Source: JBFHNV01 sp041593595 (lineage in GTDB: Bacteria; Pseudomonadota; Gammaproteobacteria; HK1). Taken from it: a DNA stretch of 19,014 nucleotides. Below the pieces are notes generated by a model. The model was not told where the DNA came from. It was given only the letters and a program-made list of their open reading frames with translations, and did no database searches. This document shows, one piece after another, positions 1 through 6,361 of the stretch; the stretch's first letter is position 1, and each line of letters opens with the position of its first letter. The DNA lies in NCBI GenBank assembly GCA_041593595.1, contig JBFHNV010000113.1, positions 1 through 19,014 on the forward strand. The letters run 5' to 3'. The position numbers were made by a program, and so were the translations under genes.

Positions 1-171
1 GACGGAGTGGACGCGGTGGTGCTCATGACCGAGTGGAACGCCTACCGCGGCCTGGATCTCGAGGCGCTGGCCGAGCGCATGGCGGGCCGGGTGTTCGTGG
101 ATCTGCGCAACGTCTACGAGCCGCAGGCGATGCGCGCCGCGGGCTTCGAATACGTGGGCGTGGGGCGGTAG
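1..171 (+). CDS. ugd: UDP-glucose 6-dehydrogenase, C-terminal end (partial)
   Basis: Only the last 56 residues are present; the gene enters from the left edge in frame 1 and ends at TAG 169-171. The segment has VVLMTEWNAYRGLDL followed by VFVDLRNVYEP and the terminal AAGFEYVGVGR. This is the usual C-terminal UDP-binding domain end of the UDP-glucose/GDP-mannose dehydrogenase family, type UDP-glucose 6-dehydrogenase. Family members oxidise UDP-glucose to UDP-glucuronate with two NAD+ in the cytoplasm, supplying uronic acids for polysaccharide. That fits the amidotransferase and glycosyltransferase genes downstream. The exact sugar (UDP-Glc, UDP-GlcNAc or UDP-GalNAc) cannot be judged because the catalytic part lies outside the window. 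Confidence 0.85.
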   Translation, partial: DGVDAVVLMTEWNAYRGLDLEALAERMAGRVFVDLRNVYEPQAMRAAGFEYVGVGR

Positions 172-173
172 CG
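164..173 (+). promoter_or_regulatory. ops-like element (GGCGGTAGCG)
   Basis: The bases GGCGGTAGCG overlap the stop codon of the dehydrogenase gene. They contain the full 8-base ops core GGCGGTAG, the non-template-strand signal that recruits RfaH to RNA polymerase in enterobacterial polysaccharide operons. Seven bases downstream begins a reading frame that looks like the start of an RfaH/NusG-type protein, which makes the match more notable. Against it, the site lies at the 3' end of a gene and not in an untranslated leader, and GC-rich DNA raises the chance rate. Function is inference only. Confidence 0.3.
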
Positions 174-181
174 GATCGGCG

Positions 182-364
182 ATGGATGCCTTGTCCCTGG
201 TGTGCAGCGAGGCTCGGCGCGAGCGGCTCGCGCAGGAGAGTCTCCGGCGCCAGGGCTACGATGTGTATCCGCCGCCCACCCGTCCGTGCCCGCGGGAGGA
301 CGGACCGGAGGCCGCGACGCGCGACGCGGCCCCGGCCCGCGCCGCCCGGCGAAAGCGCGCCTGA
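182..364 (+). pseudogene. Probable remnant of a NusG/RfaH-like antiterminator (N-terminal fragment)
   Basis: A 60-codon frame starting at ATG 182 reads MDALSLVCSEARRERLAQES and then LRRQGYDVYPP over residues 1-31. This follows the start of the NusG N-terminal (NGN) domain, typically W-Y-L-V-x-x-K-P-R-x-E-x-x-A-x-E-x-L-x-R-Q-G-Y-x-V-Y-L-P. After residue 31 the resemblance stops. The rest is Pro/Arg/Ala-rich, and none of the three forward frames shows the expected E-P-L-F-P-G-Y-L-F block or a KOW domain. The conserved Trp near the start is also missing. I read it as a decayed or truncated paralogue of the RfaH/UpxY/LoaP kind, which are often encoded at polysaccharide loci. It could instead be a chance frame or a short diverged peptide. 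Confidence 0.45.
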
Positions 365-398
365 ACACGGCGAGCCGTTCCACGTCCGGGATGGACGC

Positions 399-414
399 TG
401 TAGTGTTCACTACA
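399..414 (+). promoter_or_regulatory. Operator-like palindrome overlapping the start codon of the wHTH regulator
   Basis: TGTAGTG (399-405) and CACTACA (408-414) form a perfect inverted repeat with 7-base arms and a TT spacer. The last base is the A of the regulator's ATG. The left arm contains TGTAGT (399-404), which matches the -10 consensus at 4 of 6 positions and would place transcription initiation at about the start codon. No Shine-Dalgarno sequence stands before the ATG, so a leaderless mRNA is plausible. A dimeric winged-helix protein bound here would cover the promoter, so autorepression is the simplest reading. That is inferred from position only. Confidence 0.55.
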
Positions 415-1028
415 TGAACAGCAAGCAGCGAGAGGAGGAGCTCACGCTCGAGCTGCTCGCGGCCATCGAGCAGCGCAGCGACGTGACCCAGCGACACCTG
501 GCGGCGCGGCTGGGCGTGGCGCTCGGGCTGACCAATTCGTACCTCAAACGCTGCGCACGCAAGGGGCTCATCAAGATCCAGCAGGCGCCGGCCAACCGTT
601 ATCTCTACTACCTGACGCCGAAAGGGTTCGCTGAGAAGAGCCGCCTGACCGCCGAGTACCTGTCCTACTCGTTCGGCTTCTACCGCCGAGCGTCCCGGTC
701 CTGCGCCGAAGTGCTGGACGAATGTCGCGACGCGGGGCACACGCGGCTGGGGCTTTACGGCGGGTCGGACCTTGCCGAGATCGCCGCAGTGCAGGCACTT
801 CAGGCAGGGGTCGAGATTGCCTGCCTCTGCGACCCCACGAACCGCCGGGTGCGCTTCCTGGGCGTTCCTGTCGTGTCGTCGGTGGAATCCGCGCCAGAGG
901 TCGATGCCTGGCTGTTCACGGCGCTGGACGACCCGTTGCGTATGCATGACGAGCTTCTCGCGCGGTGCGGCGACGTTCCCATATACGTGCCGAGTCTTCT
1001 GGGGGTCACCCGGGCGGTTCAGGAGTGA
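414..1028 (+). CDS. EPS-associated MarR-type winged-helix regulator with C-terminal Rossmann-like domain
   Basis: The protein has 204 residues. Residues 1-75 form a winged helix-turn-helix: helix-turn-helix VTQRHLAARLG..TNSYLKRCARKGLI at 24-53, wing ANRYLYYLTPKGF at 60-72. This matches the MarR family EPS-associated regulators found in polysaccharide loci, which are usually only about 110 residues long. After a linker (76-108), residues 110-195 have alternating hydrophobic strands and helices with a glycine-rich turn (RLGLYGGSDLAE at 111-122, then VEIACLCDP at 133-141). This resembles the Rossmann-like sugar-nucleotide or CoA-binding fold seen in PglD-type proteins. It probably controls the polysaccharide genes and may sense a ligand through this extra domain. 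ATG 414 is the only credible start: no ATG, GTG or TTG lies just upstream in frame, and a much longer upstream extension of this frame has no family resemblance. Confidence 0.8.
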   Translation: MNSKQREEELTLELLAAIEQRSDVTQRHLAARLGVALGLTNSYLKRCARKGLIKIQQAPANRYLYYLTPKGFAEKSRLTAEYLSYSFGFYRRASRSCAEVLDECRDAGHTRLGLYGGSDLAEIAAVQALQAGVEIACLCDPTNRRVRFLGVPVVSSVESAPEVDAWLFTALDDPLRMHDELLARCGDVPIYVPSLLGVTRAVQE

Positions 1029-1029
1029 C

Positions 1030-1052
1030 GCCACCATTCGCACGCTGGTGGC
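1030..1052 (+). other. Hairpin in the regulator-amidotransferase spacer
   Basis: GCCACCA (1030-1036) and TGGTGGC (1046-1052) can form a perfect 7-bp stem with a 9-base loop. It begins one base after the regulator stop codon. No T-run follows, so it is not a typical intrinsic terminator. It could stabilise or attenuate the message. Confidence 0.35.
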
Positions 1053-1137
1053 CGCCAGCCGACCACGATCGTCGCTTCGGGGCCGGCCGTGCCCGTCTGC
1101 ACGCAGGGGCCGGCGGCACCGGCGCCGGGAGGGTGTG

Positions 1138-3069
1138 ATGTGCGGCGTCACCGGTCTCTGGAGTCTTGCCGCGGACCACGTGGACGGTGCCCTGCGCGAC
1201 GTGGTCGCGCGCATGACAGACACGCTCGTGCATCGGGGGCCTGACTCCTCCGGCATCTGGATCGATGCGCAGGCCGGCGTCGCGCTCGGCCACCGACGGC
1301 TCGCCATCATCGATCTCAGCGAAGCAGGCCATCAGCCGATGGTCTCGCCCGATGGCCGCTTCGTCATCTCCTACAACGGCGAGGTGTACAACTTCGCGGC
1401 GCTGCGCGCCGAGCTGGAGGACGCCGGGGAGCGGTTCCGTGGCGGATCCGACACCGAGGTGTTGCTGGCCGCCTGCGCCCGGTGGGGCGTCGAGAGCGCG
1501 GTTCGCCGGTTCGTCGGCATGTTCGTCTTCGCGTTGTGGGATCGCGTCGAGCGCCGGATTCACCTGGTGCGGGACAGGCTGGGGATCAAGCCGCTGTACT
1601 GGAGCCTCAGGGACGGGCTGCTCCTCTTCGGCTCGGAGCTGAAGGCGCTGCGGGGACATCCGGACTGTCCGGTGGAGGTGAACCGGGCCGCCCTCGCGTC
1701 GTTCATGCGCCATAACTACGTACCGGCGCCGCTGTCGATCTACATGCACGTTGCCAAGCTGCGGCCGGGCCACATCATCACCGTGGATGGGGACGGCTCG
1801 GTGAGCGACAGGGCCTACTGGGATGCCCTCGACGCGGCCGCGCAGGGCATGTCCTCGCGACAGGCACTGGACGAGCGCGAGTGCATGCAGGCGCTCGAGG
1901 AGCTGCTGCGCGATGCGGTGCGCTGCCGGATGGTGGCGGACGTGCCGCTCGGGGCGTTCCTCTCCGGCGGTATCGACTCGTCGCTGGTGGTCGCGCTGAT
2001 GCAGGCACAGAGCGATCGGCCGGTGCGCACGTTCTCCATCGGATTCCGCGAGGCAGGCTTCAACGAGGCACATCACGCGATGGCGGTGGCCCGGCACCTG
2101 GGCACGGATCACACGGAGCTCTACGTGGAGCCGCAGCACGCCCTCGACGTCATCCCGAGACTCCCGGAGTGGTTCGACGAGCCGTTTGCGGATTCCTCCC
2201 AGATCCCGACCTATCTCGTCTCCGAGCTCACCCGTGCGCATGTGACGGTGTCCCTGTCGGGCGACGGTGGTGACGAGCTGTTCGCGGGCTATAACCGCTA
2301 CCTGCACGCCGTCTCGATCATGCACGGGGCGGCGGGATTTCCGGCCTGGTCCCGCGCGGGGCTGGCCGGGATGCTGCGCGCGATCCCGCCACGCATGTGG
2401 GACGCGGGGTTCCGGCTGGTGCCCGGGCGCTGGCGACCTCCGCAGGCGGGCGACAAGGTGCACAAGCTGGCCGCACTGCTGCAGCAGACCCGCGAAGGCG
2501 TGTACCGGGGACTCGTCAGTCACTGGCAGGATCCGGGTCAGCTGGTGCCGCACGGGGAGGAAGCAAGGGGTGTGCTGTGGGACGAGGCCCTGGGGCGTCG
2601 CTTCACCGACCCCGTCGAGCACATGCAGTATCTGGACACGGTGACCTACCTGCCCGACGACATCCTCACCAAGGTCGACAGGGCGAGCATGGCGGTATCC
2701 CTGGAGGCACGCGTTCCGCTCATCGATCACCGTGTCGTGGAGCTGAGCTGGCGGCTGCCGGCGCGGCTGAAGATCCGGGACGGGGTGACCAAGTGGGCGC
2801 TGCGCCAGGTGCTGTACGAGCACGTCCCGGCTGCGCTGATCGACCGCCCCAAGATGGGCTTCGGCGTGCCCATCGACCACTGGCTGCGCGGCCCGCTACG
2901 GGACTGGGCAGAGGACCTGCTCGATCCCCACGACCTGGAGCAGGACGGCTTCCTGCGCCAGGGGCCGATCCGGGAGAAGTGGGACGCGCACCTGAGCGGT
3001 CGTCAGAACTGGCAGTACCTGCTGTGGAACGTGCTCATGTTCCAGGCCTGGAAGCGTCGGTGGGCCTGA
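1138..3069 (+). CDS. asnB: Asparagine synthase-type glutamine amidotransferase (WbpS-like)
   Basis: This 643-residue protein is a complete two-domain glutamine-hydrolysing asparagine synthase homologue. ATG 1138 is fixed as the start because Met is followed directly by Cys2, the nucleophile of class II amidotransferases. GGGAGGG lies at 1127-1133. The glutaminase domain shows HRGPDSSG (about 32-39), NGEVYNF and SDTE. The synthetase domain has the PP-loop SGGIDSS at 276-282 and SGDGGDELFAGYNRY from 374. In a polysaccharide locus such enzymes commonly amidate the carboxyl group of a uronic acid sugar and do not make free asparagine. The dehydrogenase just upstream would provide such an acid. 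The gene is named by family; the acceptor is unknown. It is likely co-transcribed with the genes below. Confidence 0.9.
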   Translation: MCGVTGLWSLAADHVDGALRDVVARMTDTLVHRGPDSSGIWIDAQAGVALGHRRLAIIDLSEAGHQPMVSPDGRFVISYNGEVYNFAALRAELEDAGERFRGGSDTEVLLAACARWGVESAVRRFVGMFVFALWDRVERRIHLVRDRLGIKPLYWSLRDGLLLFGSELKALRGHPDCPVEVNRAALASFMRHNYVPAPLSIYMHVAKLRPGHIITVDGDGSVSDRAYWDALDAAAQGMSSRQALDERECMQALEELLRDAVRCRMVADVPLGAFLSGGIDSSLVVALMQAQSDRPVRTFSIGFREAGFNEAHHAMAVARHLGTDHTELYVEPQHALDVIPRLPEWFDEPFADSSQIPTYLVSELTRAHVTVSLSGDGGDELFAGYNRYLHAVSIMHGAAGFPAWSRAGLAGMLRAIPPRMWDAGFRLVPGRWRPPQAGDKVHKLAALLQQTREGVYRGLVSHWQDPGQLVPHGEEARGVLWDEALGRRFTDPVEHMQYLDTVTYLPDDILTKVDRASMAVSLEARVPLIDHRVVELSWRLPARLKIRDGVTKWALRQVLYEHVPAALIDRPKMGFGVPIDHWLRGPLRDWAEDLLDPHDLEQDGFLRQGPIREKWDAHLSGRQNWQYLLWNVLMFQAWKRRWA

Positions 3070-3111
3070 CGACCTGGTGGACGACGTCACGCCGAACACG
3101 AGGTGCCCCGG

Positions 3112-4251
3112 GTGAACCACCGGCTGCTGTACCTGGTCACGGCAGACTGGTACTTCTGCTCTCATCGTCTGGGTCTTGCCGCCGCGGCACGCGAGGCCGG
3201 CTACCAGGTCACCGTGGTCACCCAGGAGGGCGCCGACGGCGACCGGATCCGCAGTCACGGTCTCGACCTGGTGCCCGTGGCATTTCCGCGCTCCCCGAAG
3301 CGCCCGCTCGCGGACCTGAAGCTGGTGGCCCGTCTGCCCGGCATCTACCGCCGCGTGGTACCGCAGCTGGTCCATCACGTGGGGATCAAGCCGGTGATCT
3401 ACGGCTCGCTGGCCGCGGCGCGCGCCCGCACGCCGGTCACCGTGAACGCGCTGGTCGGCCTGGGGTACAGCTTCGCGACGGATCACGGGGCGGCGCGGCT
3501 CTGGCGGCGTGCGCTGAGCGCGCCCATGCGCCGCGCACTCGGGCGCGACAGCGCGTGGACGCTGCTCCAGAATCAGGACGACGCGGACCTCCTCGCCGCC
3601 GCCGGACTGGCCCGGCCCGATCGGATCCGCCTCGTTCGCGGATCGGGGGTGGACGTGCACCGTTTCAGGCCGCAGGAGGAGCCTCCGGGGCTGCCGGTGG
3701 TCCTGCTCGCCGCGCGGATGCTGTGGGACAAGGGGGTAGGCGAGTACGTGGCTGCCGCGCGGGTGCTGCGGGACCGCGGTGTGCAGGCGCGCTTCGTCCT
3801 CGCCGGGCACGCCGGCGACGAGAATCCGGCGGCCATCGACCGCGCCCGTCTTGCCCGCTGGACGGAAGAGGGAATCGTCGAGTGGCTCGGGCACCGCACG
3901 GACATGCCCGGGCTGCTCGCGGGCGCGCACATCGCCTGCCTGCCGTCCTATCGGGAGGGGCTTCCCAAGAGCCTGCTCGAGGCAGCCGCCGCCGGACGCC
4001 CGATGGTGGCCACCGACGTGCCGGGATGCCGGGAGGTGGTGCGCCACGGGCTCACCGGTCTGCTCGTCCCGCCGCGGGACCACGCCGCACTCGCGGACGC
4101 CCTGCAGGCACTGATCGAGGATCCGTCGCGGCGGCGGACCCTGGGCGCGGCGGCACGGTGCATGGCAGAGAGCGAGTTCTCCGTGGAGCGCATCTCGGCC
4201 CAGACCATCGCCCTGTACGACGAGCTGATCGCGCGCGCATGCCGTCGCTGA
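3112..4251 (+). CDS. Glycosyltransferase family 4 (GT-B fold)
   Basis: The protein has 379 residues from GTG 3112. An alternative GTG at 3103 adds three residues, but GAGG at 3100-3103 is correctly spaced only for 3112. The N-terminal half (LLYLVTADWYFCSHRLGLA, then GYQVTVVTQEG) is a Rossmann-like acceptor domain. The C-terminal half has the GT4 donor-site features LLAARMLWDKGVGEYV, GHRTDMPGLLAGAH and the E-x7-E motif in SYREGLPKSLLEAAAAGRPM, followed by ATDVPGCREVVRHG. It should transfer one sugar from a nucleotide donor onto the lipid-linked repeat unit on the cytoplasmic side of the inner membrane. Donor and linkage cannot be told from the sequence. Its 3' end overlaps the epimerase gene by 13 bases, indicating one operon. 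Confidence 0.9.
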   Translation: MNHRLLYLVTADWYFCSHRLGLAAAAREAGYQVTVVTQEGADGDRIRSHGLDLVPVAFPRSPKRPLADLKLVARLPGIYRRVVPQLVHHVGIKPVIYGSLAAARARTPVTVNALVGLGYSFATDHGAARLWRRALSAPMRRALGRDSAWTLLQNQDDADLLAAAGLARPDRIRLVRGSGVDVHRFRPQEEPPGLPVVLLAARMLWDKGVGEYVAAARVLRDRGVQARFVLAGHAGDENPAAIDRARLARWTEEGIVEWLGHRTDMPGLLAGAHIACLPSYREGLPKSLLEAAAAGRPMVATDVPGCREVVRHGLTGLLVPPRDHAALADALQALIEDPSRRRTLGAAARCMAESEFSVERISAQTIALYDELIARACRR

Positions 4252-5219
4252 ATCCCGGAGACAAGGTGCTGGTGACGGGGGGGACGGGCTTCATCGGACG
4301 GTTCCTGTGCGAGCACCTGCACCGCCGGGGCCTGCGCGTGCGGGTGCTGTCCCGGCGGCCCGCGCCGGGACCCTGGCAGGAGCACATTGCCGCGGACGTC
4401 GGCGCCGGGCCGCCGCCGGCGGCGGCGCTGGACGGCGTCGCGTGCGTCTTTCACCTGGCCGGGTACGCACACGCCATGACGCGCCGCGGCGCGGACACGG
4501 AGGCTCACCGGCGAATCAACCTGGACGGGACGCGGCACGTGCTCCTCGCCGCTCGCTACGCCGCCGTGCGGGCGCTGGTGTTCGCGAGCAGCGTCAAGGC
4601 GATGGGTGAGGGCACGGTGACACCGGCAGACGAGAGCACGCGAGCCGAGCCCGTATCGGCCTACGGCCGGGCCAAGCGCGACGCGGAAGCGCTCGTGCTC
4701 GCCGCCCACGGCCGCGGCCTGCACGCGAGCGTGCTGCGCCTGCCGCTGGTGTACGGCCCCGGCGTGGGCGGCAACCTGGCGAGGCTGCTGGGCTTGATCC
4801 GCGCCGGCGTCCTGCCCGGACTGTCGCTGCCGGACAACGCCCGATCCATGGTCGACGCGCGGGACGTCGCCGCGGCGCTGGTGCTCCTCGCGGAATCCGA
4901 CGCCGCCGGCGGCCGGTCGTGGCTGGTGACGGACGGTGAGGACTATTCCACGCAGCGCATCGTGCAGGCGATGCGCCGGGCGCTGGGGCACGGGACGCCC
5001 CGCGTGCGCATTCCCTGGCCGGCGCTGCGCCTGCTCGCTGCGGGCGGCGACGCGGCAGGCGCCCTGCTGCGCAGACGCATGCCCTTCGACTCCGTCGCGC
5101 TGCAGGCGCTCGCCGGTTCCGCGCGCTACGATGCAGGCCGGATCCGCCGCGAGCTGGGCTTCACGCCCCGCTGGACGCTGGAGCACGCCTTGCCGGACAT
5201 GTGCCGGGAATGCGACTGA
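4239..5219 (+). CDS. NAD-dependent epimerase/reductase of the extended SDR family (WbpV-like)
   Basis: This 326-residue protein carries the NAD(P)-binding motif TGGTGFIG at 13-20, the HLAG segment at 72-75, SS at 117-118 and the catalytic Tyr142-x3-Lys146 (AYGRAK). It belongs to the extended short-chain dehydrogenase group acting on nucleotide sugars. Placed directly before a WbpL-type transferase and a WbpM-type dehydratase, it probably reduces the 4-keto-6-deoxy intermediate made by the dehydratase to UDP-N-acetylfucosamine or UDP-N-acetylquinovosamine. That product is inferred from gene order. A plain C4 epimerase is the main alternative. It overlaps the preceding gene by 13 bases, and its TGA overlaps the next ATG by one base (TGATG), so translation is probably coupled. 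Confidence 0.85.
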   Translation: MPSLNPGDKVLVTGGTGFIGRFLCEHLHRRGLRVRVLSRRPAPGPWQEHIAADVGAGPPPAAALDGVACVFHLAGYAHAMTRRGADTEAHRRINLDGTRHVLLAARYAAVRALVFASSVKAMGEGTVTPADESTRAEPVSAYGRAKRDAEALVLAAHGRGLHASVLRLPLVYGPGVGGNLARLLGLIRAGVLPGLSLPDNARSMVDARDVAAALVLLAESDAAGGRSWLVTDGEDYSTQRIVQAMRRALGHGTPRVRIPWPALRLLAAGGDAAGALLRRRMPFDSVALQALAGSARYDAGRIRRELGFTPRWTLEHALPDMCRECD

Positions 5220-6301
5220 TGCCGGTACCGGTGGCAGCGCTGCTGGCGGTGACGGTGGCCTTCGTGACCGCGCTGGCCGTCACCCGGTGGCTCACGCGGG
5301 CTGGGATTCGCCGCCGGCTGGTGGACATCCCCAACGAACGGTCGCTGCACGAGCACCCTACGCCCCGCGGGGGCGGTCTCGGGATCCTCGCCGGGGTGGT
5401 GGCGGGCCTCGCGGTGCTGAGCGCCGGCGCCGGCGTGTCGCCGCCGGATGCCTGGCTGGGCGTCGCCGCCGCCGCACTCGCCGGCGTGTCGCTGCTCGAC
5501 GATCTGCGAACCCTGCCGGCGCTCTCTCGGCTGGCCGTTCACGTGCTGGCGGCCGCGACGCTGCTCGCTGCCGGCTGGCTGCCGGATCGCCTCACGCTGC
5601 TTCCGGGCTGGGATCTGCCGGTGGATCCGGGTGTCACGGGTGTGGTGGCGGTGCTCTACATCGTGTGGATGCTGAACCTGTACAACTTCATGGACGGTAT
5701 GGACGGGCTCGCTGGGACGATGGCGGTGGTGGGCTTCTCGGGCTTCGCCGTCCTGGGCGCGATCGCGGGGGCCTGGTCCTTCGCGGGGCTGTCACTCCTC
5801 GTGGCGTGCGCCGCGGCGGGCTTCCTGGTGTTCAATCTGCCCCCTGCCCGCATCTTCCTGGGCGACGTGGGCTCGGTGCCGCTGGGGTTCCTGGCCGCGG
5901 CGCTGACGCTGCAGGCGCAGCGCGACGGCGTCTTCCCGTTCTGGCTCGGCGTGCTCGTGTTCTCGCCCTTCATCGTGGATGCCAGCGTCACCCTGTGCCG
6001 CCGCCTGGTGGCGCGCGAGCGAGTCTGGACCGCACATCGCAGCCACTACTATCAGCGCCTGGTGCGTGCCGGCTGGGGCCACGGACGAACGTTGCGATGG
6101 GAGACGGCGCTGATGATCTGCTGCGCGGTGTCGGCCGTGTCCGTGTCATGGCTGGACGACGAGACGCTGTCGGTGGCGGTCGGTGCAGCGTGGCTGATCG
6201 GGTACACTACGCTCGCGCTCGCGCTGCCGCGCTTATGGACAGCGTCGGGCGGCGCTGCCGGCGGGCAAAGGGGGGACGGTGCAGACCATGAGGGGGCGTG
6301 A
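5219..6301 (+). CDS. Undecaprenyl-phosphate HexNAc-1-phosphate transferase (MraY/WecA family, WbpL-like)
   Basis: This integral membrane protein of about 360 residues has roughly ten hydrophobic segments. Family motifs are present: VDIPNERSLHEHPTPRGGG (35-53), the paired Asp in SLLDDLRT (94-95), NLYNFMDGMDGL (153-164), IFLGDVGSVPLG (212-223) and AHRSHYYQRL (272-281). Such enzymes move a HexNAc-1-phosphate from UDP to undecaprenyl phosphate and so start the lipid-linked repeat unit. The PNERSLHxxPTPRGGG form is typical of the WbpL branch that accepts FucNAc or QuiNAc. I chose ATG 5219 (GGGA at 5206-5209, TGATG overlap); GTG 5201 and ATG 5210 are possible. The last 25 residues after the final membrane segment are Gly/Ala-rich and probably unstructured. 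Confidence 0.9.
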   Translation: MPVPVAALLAVTVAFVTALAVTRWLTRAGIRRRLVDIPNERSLHEHPTPRGGGLGILAGVVAGLAVLSAGAGVSPPDAWLGVAAAALAGVSLLDDLRTLPALSRLAVHVLAAATLLAAGWLPDRLTLLPGWDLPVDPGVTGVVAVLYIVWMLNLYNFMDGMDGLAGTMAVVGFSGFAVLGAIAGAWSFAGLSLLVACAAAGFLVFNLPPARIFLGDVGSVPLGFLAAALTLQAQRDGVFPFWLGVLVFSPFIVDASVTLCRRLVARERVWTAHRSHYYQRLVRAGWGHGRTLRWETALMICCAVSAVSVSWLDDETLSVAVGAAWLIGYTTLALALPRLWTASGGAAGGQRGDGADHEGA

Positions 6302-6361
6302 CGCGCACCGCGCTGCGGTGGCATTCGGCGGGACACCGGTGCGGGGACGGGGCAACCCGCG

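Noticed and set aside
33..413. N-terminal extension of the winged-helix regulator to position 33
   Set aside because: The extension overlaps the dehydrogenase gene, is Arg/Pro/Gly-rich with no family resemblance, and would place the palindrome inside the gene; ATG 414 matches the family start.
1006..2880. Minus-strand frame of 624 codons opposite the amidotransferase
   Set aside because: Shadow frame; the + strand carries complete catalytic motifs and a ribosome binding site.
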